12,324 nt of DNA from NCBI GenBank assembly GCA_003487805.1, contig DNNE01000062.1:25633-37956 (forward strand), in the 5' to 3' direction. Position 1 is the first letter of the stretch. Each line of letters begins with the position of its first letter. The notes beneath the pieces were generated by a model. It saw nothing but the letters and a program-made list of their open reading frames with translations, had not been told where the DNA came from and ran no database searches. This DNA is from Blastocatellia bacterium (GTDB lineage Bacteria; Acidobacteriota; Blastocatellia; Pyrinomonadales; Pyrinomonadaceae). A program made the position numbers and the translations under genes. Below, piece by piece: positions 1-7,700 of the stretch.

Positions 1-33
1 CGTCAAGCCGGCGCACTCCAAAACCCCTGTTAC

Positions 34-102
34 GACTGGAGCGCAAGCGTCCTCGCTTGCATCTTAATTCAGAGCAGCAACCGGGACGGTTGCGCTCCAG
101 TC
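34..102. repeat. Palindromic intergenic repeat, family A copy 1
   Basis: A 69-bp element with perfect 13-bp terminal inverted repeats GACTGGAGCGCAA (34-46) and TTGCGCTCCAGTC (90-102). Each end also carries its own small hairpin: GCAAGCG-tcct-CGCTTGC (43-60) and GCAACCG-gga-CGGTTGC (77-93). A second copy in the opposite orientation lies at 4709-4781. It begins 10 bp beyond the stop of the phosphorylase gene, so in RNA it would fold just after that coding region. No T-tract follows, so a classical intrinsic terminator is not supported. The paired-hairpin layout resembles REP/BIME-type elements mobilised by RAYT transposases; this is a structural analogy only. Confidence 0.85.
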
Positions 103-112
103 TCCAAACCAA

Positions 113-1432
113 TTACTCGATCACTTCCTTAATTAATGACTGCAATTCCGCTGGACGTTCGTTCCCGATATCGTACGCGGCCGAGATTCGCTTCGCGGCC
201 CGTTGGCCTCGCTCAACATCTGCTGAAAAGACTGTTCCGAACGGATCTCCCGGTTGAACGGGATCGCCTATCTTGACGTTCGCGATAAATCCTACGGACG
301 GATCGATTTGATCTTCGATGCGCACGCGCCCGCCGCCGGCTTCGGCAATCGCATTTCCGATCTCTTCCGTGTCGACTTTGATGACAAAACCGGGGCGCGG
401 GGATTCTACCTTAAACGAGTTCTCTGTCAACGGCAGAATCTTCGCGGGTTCGTCGCAGACGCGCGGGTCGCCGCCTTGCGCTTCGACATTCGCGCGGAAA
501 CATTCCAACGCGGCGCCAGATTCGTAAACGCGCTTTATCCGATCGCGGGCCGCATCGATAGCCGGCTCGAGTTCCACCAGCATCACCATGCGGGCAGCCA
601 GTTCAATTGAGAGATCGAGCACCGGCCGCGCACCTTCTTTGATTTCGCCGCGCAATAGTTCGATGCATTCCAGCACCTCGACCGAATTCCCGACCGCCTG
701 GCCCAACGGTTGGTTCATGTCCGTGATCAGCGCCTGCGATCGCACCCCGAGCGCGTTACCGGTCTTAACGAGCGCACGGGCCAATTCCCTTGCTCGATCG
801 TGTTCGCGCATGAACGCGCCTGATCCAGTCTTGACGTCGATGACCATTGCGTCCAAACCGGCCGCGCCTTTCTTGGAAATGATCGACGCTACGATCAAAG
901 GAATAGCTTCGACCGTCGCAGTCGAGTCTCGCAGCGCATAAAGCTTGCGATCGGCCGGCGCGATCTCGGCAGTCTGTCCATTCATCGCAAAACCACATCG
1001 ATCGAGCACGGCGCGAAATTCTTTGAGCGAGAGATTGACTCGATAGCCGGGAATCGATTCCAGTTTATCAAGCGTGCCGCCCGTATGGCCCAGGCCGCGC
1101 CCGGAAATCATCGGCACGCAAATGCCGGCGGCCGCCGCCAGCGGCGCAATCAATAAAGAAGTCTTGTCGCCCACACCACCGGTCGAATGTTTGTCGGCTT
1201 TTGGTTTGGGAATGTCTGAGAAGTCGAGAATATCTCCGGAATGCAGCATCGAATTCGTCAATGCTGACTGTTCGGCATCAGTCATGCCGTTCAGAAAGAT
1301 CGCCATCAGTAGCGCAGTGCTTTGATAATCGGCAACCTCGCCGCTGGTCACGCCGCGAACAAAGAACTCGATTTCTTCGCGCGACAGTTCTGCGCCGTCA
1401 CGTTTTTTTCTGATGATGTCCTGTGGTCTCAA
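113..1432 (-). CDS. deoA: Thymidine / pyrimidine-nucleoside phosphorylase
   Basis: Cytosolic pyrimidine salvage enzyme that splits thymidine, deoxyuridine or uridine with phosphate to the free base and (deoxy)ribose-1-phosphate. With the start chosen here it is 439 residues, close to the roughly 433-440 usual for the family. The N-terminal helical domain opens with DIIRKKRDG. The phosphate-binding KHSTGGVGD follows at residues 81-89, then the family signature SGRGLGHTGGTLDKLE at about 110-125, and LDAMVIDVKTGSGAFM further on. The C-terminal domain has the AGGGR and DPSVGF motifs. The frame stays open up to a TTG at 1537, but that adds 35 residues partly encoded by a palindromic repeat (1485-1506). 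The TTG at 1432 gives MRPQDIIRKKRDG, which aligns with the usual family start, though no clear Shine-Dalgarno precedes either TTG. Overall similarity looks closer to Bacillus Pdp (broad pyrimidine specificity) than to E. coli DeoA, so substrate range is open. It lies 275 bp after ispF and probably has its own promoter. Confidence 0.93.
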   Translation of the reverse strand: MRPQDIIRKKRDGAELSREEIEFFVRGVTSGEVADYQSTALLMAIFLNGMTDAEQSALTNSMLHSGDILDFSDIPKPKADKHSTGGVGDKTSLLIAPLAAAAGICVPMISGRGLGHTGGTLDKLESIPGYRVNLSLKEFRAVLDRCGFAMNGQTAEIAPADRKLYALRDSTATVEAIPLIVASIISKKGAAGLDAMVIDVKTGSGAFMREHDRARELARALVKTGNALGVRSQALITDMNQPLGQAVGNSVEVLECIELLRGEIKEGARPVLDLSIELAARMVMLVELEPAIDAARDRIKRVYESGAALECFRANVEAQGGDPRVCDEPAKILPLTENSFKVESPRPGFVIKVDTEEIGNAIAEAGGGRVRIEDQIDPSVGFIANVKIGDPVQPGDPFGTVFSADVERGQRAAKRISAAYDIGNERPAELQSLIKEVIE

Positions 1433-1484
1433 TTCGTTATCTTGTCGGCCACTGCCGTTTGATGTAACGAAGGTCTCCGCGAGG

Positions 1485-1664
1485 TTTCGCTCCCGTAGGA
1501 GCGAAATGTTTATAGTACCGCCGCCAATAAAAACCAAGCTCCTTTAGGAGCGAGATTCGACTGGCCAGGGAATCCTCAACCGTCGTGACTATATAGCGCT
1601 CCTAAAGGAGCTGTTCATTCTTTTCTTGCTCGGGAGCTATAAACATTCGGCCCCTACGGGGCTG
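1485..1664. repeat. Nested palindromic repeat cluster between ispF and deoA
   Basis: Four hairpin motifs occur in an a-b-b'-a' inverted arrangement. Motif a (1485-1515) is TTTCGCTCC-cgta-GGAGCGAAA followed by AATGTTTATAG. Motif a' (1637-1664) is CTATAAACATT followed by the GCCCC-tac-GGGGC hairpin, i.e. a diverged reverse complement of a. Motif b (1537-1552) is AGCTCCTTTAGGAGCG, and b' (1597-1612) is its exact 16-bp reverse complement. The cluster follows the ispF stop (1708) on the minus strand and precedes the phosphorylase start. It could act as a transcription attenuator, an mRNA stabiliser or simply a non-autonomous mobile repeat; the sequence alone does not decide. Confidence 0.8.
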
Positions 1665-1707
1665 ATAGCAGACGCATTCCAAACATTGAGCAGCCCTGGT
1701 CGCCAAT

Positions 1708-2184
1708 TCAGCCTTGCGTCAGCAACACAATTGCCTGCGCTGTAACAGCCTCGCTGCGGCCTACAGCATCGAGTCTTTCGCCGGTCTTGGCTTTTACGCT
1801 GACACAGGCAATCTCGACATTCAGAGCCTTAGCCAGATTCTCGCGCATCGCCTCGATGTGCTCGCGCAGTTTTGGACGTTCAAGCATAACGTTACAGTCA
1901 ACGTTGGCAATCTCGAATCCGCGTTCGTGGGCCAGCCACACGACGCGTCCGAGCAATTCCATGCTGTTAACGTCTTTCCACTGGGCATCAGTATCGGGAA
2001 AATGAAGACCGAGATCGCCTTCACACAGGGCGCCAAGAATCGCGTCGGCGATTGCATGCGTCAACGCGTCGCCATCTGAATGGCCATCGCTACCGCGATC
2101 GAACGGGATCACAACTCCGCCGAGGACGAGTGGTCGCGATTCGACCAGGCGATGTGTGTCGTGTCCGATGCCAATGCGAAACAT
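1708..2184 (-). CDS. ispF: 2-C-methyl-D-erythritol 2,4-cyclodiphosphate synthase IspF
   Basis: Fifth enzyme of the MEP isoprenoid pathway. It cyclises CDP-methylerythritol 2-phosphate to ME-2,4-cyclodiphosphate with release of CMP; the family is a homotrimer with an active-site zinc ion. At 158 residues it has the standard length. The N-terminus MFRIGIGHDTHRL supplies metal ligands D9 and H11, and the motif HSDGDALTHAIADAILGA supplies the third ligand H43. The C-terminal nucleotide-binding loop is KTGERLDAVGR, a variant of the usual T-x-E-x-x-G motif. The start is ATG (complement of 2182-2184), followed at once by the conserved motif, so it is secure, although no strong ribosome binding site is visible. 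It lies 76 bp after ispD, with a short-repeat patch in the gap, and probably belongs to the same transcript. Confidence 0.97.
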   Translation of the reverse strand: MFRIGIGHDTHRLVESRPLVLGGVVIPFDRGSDGHSDGDALTHAIADAILGALCEGDLGLHFPDTDAQWKDVNSMELLGRVVWLAHERGFEIANVDCNVMLERPKLREHIEAMRENLAKALNVEIACVSVKAKTGERLDAVGRSEAVTAQAIVLLTQG

Positions 2185-2188
2185 GGTC

Positions 2189-2260
2189 TTAGAGCTTAGT
2201 TCTTAGGGCTTAGGGCTTGTTTGTTTAGAGCTGCGCTAAGCTCTAAATTCTAAGCTCTAA
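2189..2260. repeat. Short CTAAGCTCTAA repeat patch between ispD and ispF
   Basis: The 11-mer TTAGAGCTTAG (2189-2199) recurs as its exact reverse complement CTAAGCTCTAA at 2236-2246 and 2250-2260. Variant units CTTAGGGCTTAGGGCTT fill 2202-2218. A hairpin TTAGAGCT (2225-2232), 6-nt loop, AGCTCTAA (2239-2246) is also possible. The patch fills nearly the whole 76-bp gap between two isoprenoid genes and sits immediately after the ispD stop codon. Its role is unknown; it could be a small repeat insertion inside an operon or a processing/attenuation hairpin. Confidence 0.7.
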
Positions 2261-2947
2261 TCAGTCTGACTTCTTCAGCAGTGCTTCAGCCAACGCAAGA
2301 TCTTCCTGCGTCGTAATCTTAATATTTCTCGCGCTGCCTGAGATCGCGACAACATTCACGCCGAGTCGCTCGACCAGAAAACTATCATCGGTCACTTCGA
2401 TTCCCGAAGCTTCAATTTCCGCCAGGCCTTCGTAGGCGCGTTTAAGCAGGTCAAGTCGGAAACATTGCGGTGTCAGCGCCCGCTGCAATCTATCTCGCGG
2501 CAAAGTTCGCGTGATTCTATTGTTCTCGATCTCCTTGATCGTGTCGCCAACGGGAGCAACCAAAACGGCCGCGCCGTTAGCGGCCGCGGCAATCACGACC
2601 CGATCAATCTCGTCCGCCGTCACGAGCGGCCGAACGCCGTCGTGAACCGCAACCACCTCGGCCTCTTCAATCGCGGCCAGTCCCTTTTGCACTGACTGCG
2701 CGCGGGTTTCACCACCGGCCACGACGCGGGCAACTTTCTTCAAATCAAATCTGTCCGGCAAAGACTGAAAGGCCGCCATTTCTGCGGGCGGCAGGACAAT
2801 GACGACGGAATCAATCTGCTTACAACGCTCAAACTGTCTGAGCGTGTGAACGATGATGGGGATGGCGTTTAGCTCGAGGAATTGCTTGGGCCGGTCGCCG
2901 CCGAAACGAATGCCTTTTCCACCGGCGACAACGATCGCGACGTTCAT
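2261..2947 (-). CDS. ispD: 2-C-methyl-D-erythritol 4-phosphate cytidylyltransferase IspD
   Basis: Third step of the MEP pathway: it joins CTP and methylerythritol 4-phosphate to give CDP-methylerythritol and pyrophosphate, in the cytosol. Its 228 residues match the family (E. coli about 236). The nucleotide-binding loop is AGGKGIRFGGDRPKQFLEL at residues 8-26, including the conserved R and K of the CTP site. Also visible are GGETRAQSVQKGL, the family signature VAVHDGVRPLV, RALTPQ.F, TDDS and the C-terminal GSARNIKITTQEDL. The ATG start directly precedes the N-terminal beta strand NVAIVVAGG, so the start is firm. Only 5 bp separate it from the stop of the PIN-TRAM gene, so translational coupling is likely. 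No strong Shine-Dalgarno is seen. Confidence 0.97.
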   Translation of the reverse strand: MNVAIVVAGGKGIRFGGDRPKQFLELNAIPIIVHTLRQFERCKQIDSVVIVLPPAEMAAFQSLPDRFDLKKVARVVAGGETRAQSVQKGLAAIEEAEVVAVHDGVRPLVTADEIDRVVIAAAANGAAVLVAPVGDTIKEIENNRITRTLPRDRLQRALTPQCFRLDLLKRAYEGLAEIEASGIEVTDDSFLVERLGVNVVAISGSARNIKITTQEDLALAEALLKKSD

Positions 2948-2952
2948 TCGTT

Positions 2953-4047
2953 TTAGGCTTCGGTGTCGCTAATGCGCGTCAGCGAGGGGGCCGTCTTCAC
3001 TTCACGCAGAGGACGGCGCGTTCGTTCACCGTTGCCGCCGTTCTCAGTTTCGTCGCAGATTTTTCCAAAAATCATTTTACCGGCCGTAGTTTGCAGCACG
3101 CTCGTGACCGCGATATCGGCGTTCTTACCAATCAAGCGGCGCGCGTTATCAACTACCACCATGGTGCCGTCATCGAGGTAGGCTACACCCTGGTTGTATT
3201 CCTTCCCCTCTTTGAGAATGAAAACCCGCATTGCCTCGCCGGGCAGCACCACCGGCTTGAGCGCGTTGGCGAGCTCATTGATGTTCAGCACATTGACGCC
3301 GCGAAGCTGAGCCACTTTATTCAGATTGAAATCATTCGTGACAATCACGGCGTCGCCCATCTGCTTTCCTAACTCAATCAATTTCAAGTCGACTTCGCGC
3401 ACTGACGGAAAATCAGTTTCGACAATTTGAATGTCGAGCGAAGCGTTGTTCTGCAAACGATTCAACATGTCGAGGCCGCGCCGGCCGCGCTGGCGTTTCG
3501 ACGAGTCCGGAGAGTCGGCAACCTGTTGCAGTTCGCGCAGGATGAATTGCGGGACGATCAGCGTGCCGGTCAGAAATCCCGTTTCGGCAACGTCGGCTAT
3601 TCGTCCATCGATGATGACTGATGTATCCAGGATCTTCAGATCGCGGCGCGCGGCTTTGTCGCTGAAGATGCCGCCCAACGCGGACAGTTCCAGGTAATCA
3701 CCTTTCGCCGCGCCGACCATCAATCCCACATAAGCCATGAAGAAAGTCAGCGAGAGAGTCAGGAAGGTCTTGGTTGTTGGAGGTACCGCAAGCGATTCCT
3801 GACTGCTGATCAGTGAACCAATCAAATAAGCGCCGACGATTCCCAGAATCGACCCAACCGCGGCGCCGATCAATGTCTTGAGAGACGATCGGCGAATACG
3901 CACCTCGAAAAAGATGATAGCCACTGCGATAACTCCGGCAGCGGCCGTGGAAATCATGCGATGGCCCGGAATGGGATGCAGCACATAGCCTGCTGCCAGC
4001 AGAATTGCTGTAAAAACAAGCCTTATGAGGACGACATCAAAGCGCAT
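2953..4047 (-). CDS. yacL: YacL-like membrane PIN-TRAM domain protein
   Basis: A 364-residue integral membrane protein, nearly the same length as Bacillus YacL. Hydrophobic segments lie at about 6-24, 32-48, 58-80 and 95-113. A PIN nuclease-fold domain spans about 137-260, with candidate metal-binding acids D141 (LDTSVIIDGRI), E172 (FILRELQQVAD), D232 (GDAVIVTND) and D239. A TRAM-type RNA-binding domain follows at about 264-329 (LPGEAMRVFILKEGKEYNQGVAY). The tail 330-364 is polar and probably disordered. The acids are consistent with a Mg-dependent ribonuclease held at the membrane, but the physiological substrate of the family is poorly known. It heads a run with ispD and ispF, the same order as in Bacillus. 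The ATG start has no Shine-Dalgarno and lies just downstream of a promoter-like sequence. Confidence 0.93.
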   Translation of the reverse strand: MRFDVVLIRLVFTAILLAAGYVLHPIPGHRMISTAAAGVIAVAIIFFEVRIRRSSLKTLIGAAVGSILGIVGAYLIGSLISSQESLAVPPTTKTFLTLSLTFFMAYVGLMVGAAKGDYLELSALGGIFSDKAARRDLKILDTSVIIDGRIADVAETGFLTGTLIVPQFILRELQQVADSPDSSKRQRGRRGLDMLNRLQNNASLDIQIVETDFPSVREVDLKLIELGKQMGDAVIVTNDFNLNKVAQLRGVNVLNINELANALKPVVLPGEAMRVFILKEGKEYNQGVAYLDDGTMVVVDNARRLIGKNADIAVTSVLQTTAGKMIFGKICDETENGGNGERTRRPLREVKTAPSLTRISDTEA

Positions 4048-4056
4048 AATGGGCGC

Positions 4057-4085
4057 ATTCTAGCACGCATCCGATTAGCCGTCAC
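4057..4085 (-). promoter_or_regulatory. Candidate promoter for yacL-ispD-ispF, possibly leaderless
   Basis: Reading the minus strand, GTGACG (complement of 4080-4085) matches the -35 consensus TTGACA at four positions. After a 17-bp spacer, TAGAAT (complement of 4057-4062) matches the -10 consensus TATAAT at five. The -10 box ends only 9 bases before the ATG of the PIN-TRAM gene, so transcription would start 2-4 bases before the ATG and the mRNA would be essentially leaderless. The absence of a Shine-Dalgarno fits this. It is a sequence match only. Confidence 0.4.
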
Positions 4086-4215
4086 CGCTTTTGATCGTAG
4101 GGCAAACTTTGGCTGGCGGCGGACTTTAGGGAGTGAAGTCAGTACCGGGAGCAATAGCGACCGAGTAACAATTTCCAGCAATGTCGATCCTCGCAGTCCG
4201 TTGCGACCCGGCTGG

Positions 4216-4245
4216 TTTTGCTGCTTCGCAAAAGTCGCCTATGAT
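4216..4245 (+). promoter_or_regulatory. Weak candidate promoter for the eight-cysteine protein
   Basis: TATGAT at 4240-4245 matches the -10 consensus at five of six positions and would place the transcript start near 4252, about 26 bases before the ATG at 4278. The -35 region is poor (TTGCTG at 4218-4223, 16-bp spacer). A small inverted repeat TTTTGC (4216-4221) / GCAAAA (4228-4233) overlaps the -35 position and could be an operator, or chance. Confidence 0.25.
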
Positions 4246-4277
4246 GCAATGAATCTATCCAAAGGGAAAACAAAGAA

Positions 4278-4703
4278 ATGAGCGACCGCAAATACCGACA
4301 GCGCGGATACATGGACCATGGCGGTCAGCAGGAACAAAGATCCAGGCCCCAAACCAAGCCGCAAGCCAAACCGCAGGAACGCGAAGGCCCGCGTTCACCG
4401 AAAATGATGGCCTTTGGCCAGAAAGTGAAGTGCGCAGCGTGCGGGGCGACAGTTCAGGCAAACATCGCGATTGATAGCAGCTGCCCAAAGTGTAACGCCG
4501 ATCTGCACACCTGCCGGCAGTGCACGTCCTTCGATCCGGGCGCGCACTTCGAATGCCGCAAACCGATCACCGCCAAGATCGCGAACAAAGGCGCCCGGAA
4601 CGATTGCGAGCTGTTCGCGGCCCGCACCGTCGTCGAGCGCGAGACTTCCTCAGGCAAACCGACCGACGCCAAGCAGGCGTTTGCGAATCTATTTAAGAAG
4701 TAA
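4278..4703 (+). CDS. Small zinc-ribbon-like protein with eight cysteines, function unknown
   Basis: A 141-residue soluble protein. Residues 1-45 are polar, rich in Q, K, R and P, and probably disordered. The core holds eight cysteines: C52xxC55 and C69xxC72 form a typical zinc-ribbon pair (KCAACG, CPKC). C79xxC82, C93 and C110 look like a second metal site in the stretch HTCRQCTSFDPGAHFEC and NDCELF. The C-terminus (117-141) is charged and ends AFANLFKK. No catalytic motif or membrane segment is seen. A purine-rich AAAGGGA at 4261-4267 lies 10 bases before the ATG and may serve as a weak ribosome binding site. The gene is divergent from the yacL-ispD-ispF cluster and stands alone. I cannot assign a function; a structural zinc protein that binds nucleic acid or protein is a reasonable but untested guess. 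Confidence 0.85.
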   Translation: MSDRKYRQRGYMDHGGQQEQRSRPQTKPQAKPQEREGPRSPKMMAFGQKVKCAACGATVQANIAIDSSCPKCNADLHTCRQCTSFDPGAHFECRKPITAKIANKGARNDCELFAARTVVERETSSGKPTDAKQAFANLFKK

Positions 4704-4708
4704 TAACT

Positions 4709-4781
4709 GACTGGAGCGCAACCGTCCCGGTTGCCGTTTTCATTCCAGGTAGTGCAAAGCGAGGACGCTTGCGCTCCAGTC
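4709..4781. repeat. Palindromic intergenic repeat, family A copy 2 (inverted)
   Basis: A 73-bp element with the same 13-bp terminal inverted repeats as copy 1 (4709-4721 and 4769-4781). Internal hairpins are GCAACCG-tcc-CGGTTGC (4718-4734) and an imperfect GCAAAGCG-agga-CGCTTGC (4754-4772). Its two halves are swapped relative to 34-102, so this copy is the reverse complement; the spacer between hairpins has diverged. It fills the 89-bp gap between two convergent genes, 5 bp after one stop and 11 bp before the other, so it may separate their transcripts. Confidence 0.88.
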
Positions 4782-4792
4782 GCGCACCCAGC

Positions 4793-7700
4793 TTACGGCT
4801 TCACCACGATCGCCGGAATGTTCTGGTCCTTCACCAACTGATTGAATGCCGGCACGTCGGTCTTCATGATCTGTGAAAGCTTCTGAAGCTGCGCGTTGAT
4901 TTGGGCCGTTAATTCTTCATAGACAGCGAAGGACTGATCGTTTGGCGGTGTTTCTGATCGGGCTACCACGCCCAGCAGCGCCGCCAATTTGTTATTGAGC
5001 CGGATCGGAAAGTTAAGAGGATCCTGACTGCTCTGGTTCTTCGTTTGATACAGGGCCTCTTCAACCTCAGTCAGTTTCTTAGTCAAAGCATTGCCCGCAT
5101 CCACAATCGGTCTTGACTGTGGCCCAACCCGTTTCACCAAATCATCGATCTGCTTCTTCACGTCGCGAATCTGAATAATCGCGTTGTGCGTCTCACTCAA
5201 CTTGTCGCGAATCTTCAAAGACAGATCGAGTTGCTTCGCATACTCAGCCGCCGTCGTCGTCAAACGCGGATCGGGTTTGACGTCAAACGTTTGAGTCAAT
5301 GTTTGTCCGTCAAAGGTCAGCTTCACTTGATACGTCCCCGGCACCACGCGCGGGCCGCTGGTCTGACCGGACCACAAAATCATGCCCGGAAAACGGGTCG
5401 CGTCCGGATAACGCATGTCCCAGACAAAGCGGTTCAGGCCCACGTCAGTCGTGCCGCGCGCCGGTGCGCCGCCGCCGAAGAATCCTTCATCGCCGCCCGC
5501 GGGCTGCTGCTGCTCGCCTTGCGCACCCGCCTGGCCACCACCACCTCCTCCTCTGGGCAGTCTGGTAGTGAACTTGTTGATCGACTTGCCGCCGCCGTCC
5601 ACGAACTCGAGCACGAGATCAGTTGTGGGTTTGGCTTTCAGCGAATAGTAAACGACGACTCCGCCGGCCGGATTCTTTCCAATCGTCGCAGTTGGCGGCA
5701 GATTGAAGCCGCCGCCGCCCGGCATGCGGTAGGCTTCCTTGGGCTTGAACAGATGAGTGTCACTCGTGGCTTTGAATCCGCCCGCGTCCATCATCTGATG
5801 CAGCGCCGGCAGATCGTCGAAGATCCAGAACGAGCGTCCCTGCGTCGCCGCCACCAACTCTTTCTCGCGTTTTTGAATTGCCAGATCAGCAACCGGAGTC
5901 ACCGGGAGATTGAATTGCATTGATTGCCAATTCGCACCATCGTCAAACGAGATATAGATGCCGGTTTCGGTTCCCGCATAGAGCAAGCCTCGCTTGTTCG
6001 GATCTTCGCGAATCACGCGCGTGAAAGCCCCGTCGGGAATGCCGTTCGTAATTTTCTTCCAGGTCTTGCCATAGTCACTCGTCTTATAAAGATAGGGTTT
6101 GTAGTCGTCGTACTTGTACATAGTCGCCGCCACGTATGCCGTGCCCGCGTCGAAGGGCGAGGCATCCAGCGAGTTAATCTGGATCCATTCCGGCATGATG
6201 TCTTTTGACGGTGTGACATTCGCCCAGTTCTTGCCGCCATCGCGGGTAAGGTAGACGACGCCGTCGTCGGCACCGCTCCAAATCGTCCCCGCGGTCACCG
6301 GCGATTCCATCACCGTGAAAATCGTGTCGTAGTACTCAATGCTGGTGTTGTCTTTGGTGATTGGACCACCCGATGATCCCTGCTTTGATTTGTCGTTGCG
6401 GGTGAGATCGGGACTGATTACTTCCCAGCTCTGCCCCTCGTTTGTAGACTTGAAAAGGACATTCGCACCGCAATACATCGTGCCTGGATCGTGGGGCGAG
6501 AACACGATCGGGAAGTTCCATTGGAAGCGATACTTGATGTCGCCGGCGCCCCAGCCCATCGGATTGTTCGGATAGGGATTCACGTCCCGCAATTGACCTG
6601 TGCGATGATCATAGCGAGTAATCAACCCGTCATACGATCCGGCGAAGATGATTTCAGAATCTTTTGGCGACGGCTGAATCCAGCCTGACTCGCCGCCGCC
6701 CACATCAAACCAATCACTGGTGGTGATGCCTCCTTCAACAGTGCGACTGGCGATGCGCACGGTTGAGTTGTCCTGCTGCGCGCCATAGATGTGATACGGA
6801 AAATCGTTATCGAGGGCGACTCGATAGAACTGGGCCGTCGGCTGATCCTGTTCGCTCCAACTGCGGCCGCCGTTGAACGAAACATTCGCACCGCCGTCGT
6901 TGCTTTCAATCATGCGGTTTGGATCGTCGGGCGCAATCCATAAATCGTGATTGTCGCCATGCGGTACCCCAATCCCGCTGAAGGTCCGCCCGCCGTCATT
7001 TGATCTATAGAAGCCGGTGTTCAGCACATAGACTTCATCTGCATTTTTTGGATCAGCATAAATGCGCGTGTAGTACCACGCGCGCTGACGCAGGTTTCTT
7101 TGTTCATTCGTCCTGGTCCAGGTGCGGCCGCCGTTGTCAGATCGAAATACACCGCCGTCTTCCGCTTCGATGATGGCCCACAGACGATCGGGATTTGCCG
7201 GAGAGACTGTTATCCCGACAATTCCGATCGTGCCGCGCGGCAATCCGGGACTGCGAGTTATCTCAGTCCAGTTATCGCCGCCATCAATTGATTTGAAGAT
7301 GCCGCTGCCCGCACCCCCGCTCTCCAGTGTCCAGGGCTTGCGATATACTTCCCAAAATCCAGCGTACAAAACATTCGGATTCGTCGGATCGATAACAAGA
7401 TCGCAAGCGCCCGCTTTGTCACTGCGAAATAGAATCTTCTGCCAGGTCTTGCCGCCGTCTTTTGATCTAAAGACACCGCGATCGGTATTGGGCGCCCACA
7501 CATGTCCCTGGGCCGCGACGTAAACGATGTCGGGGTTCTTTGGGTGAACGCGAATGCGCGAGATCTGCCGTGTGTCTTCGAGCCCGACGTGCTTCCATGT
7601 CTTGCCGCCATCAGTCGATTTGTAAACTCCGTCGCCATGTGAGACGTTGCCGCGAATCGGCGACTCGCCCATGCCCACGTAAATCGTGTTTGTGTCAGAG

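Noticed and set aside
254..610. Open frame of 118 codons on the plus strand inside the phosphorylase gene
   Set aside because: Antisense shadow of a well-conserved enzyme; no independent support.
1485..2260. CRISPR-like array from recurring short palindromes
   Set aside because: Units vary in sequence and spacing, appear in both orientations and no cas gene is present.
4249..4281. Ten-codon upstream frame (MNLSKGKTKK) overlapping the next start as ATGA
   Set aside because: The suggested promoter would start transcription at or after its ATG, and such a short overlap can arise by chance.
34..4781. Composite transposon bounded by the two inverted family A repeats
   Set aside because: The enclosed genes are housekeeping (yacL, ispD, ispF, deoA) with no transposase, and the copies sit at gene ends as independent elements would.
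4704..4792. Intrinsic (Rho-independent) terminator
   Set aside because: Strong hairpins exist, but no T-tract follows on either strand, so only a repeat element is claimed.
5186..5923. Open frame of 245 codons on the plus strand
   Set aside because: Lies fully antisense to the Asp-box gene, whose Asp-box motifs and signal peptide are convincing; its composition is the arginine-rich pattern expected of a shadow frame.
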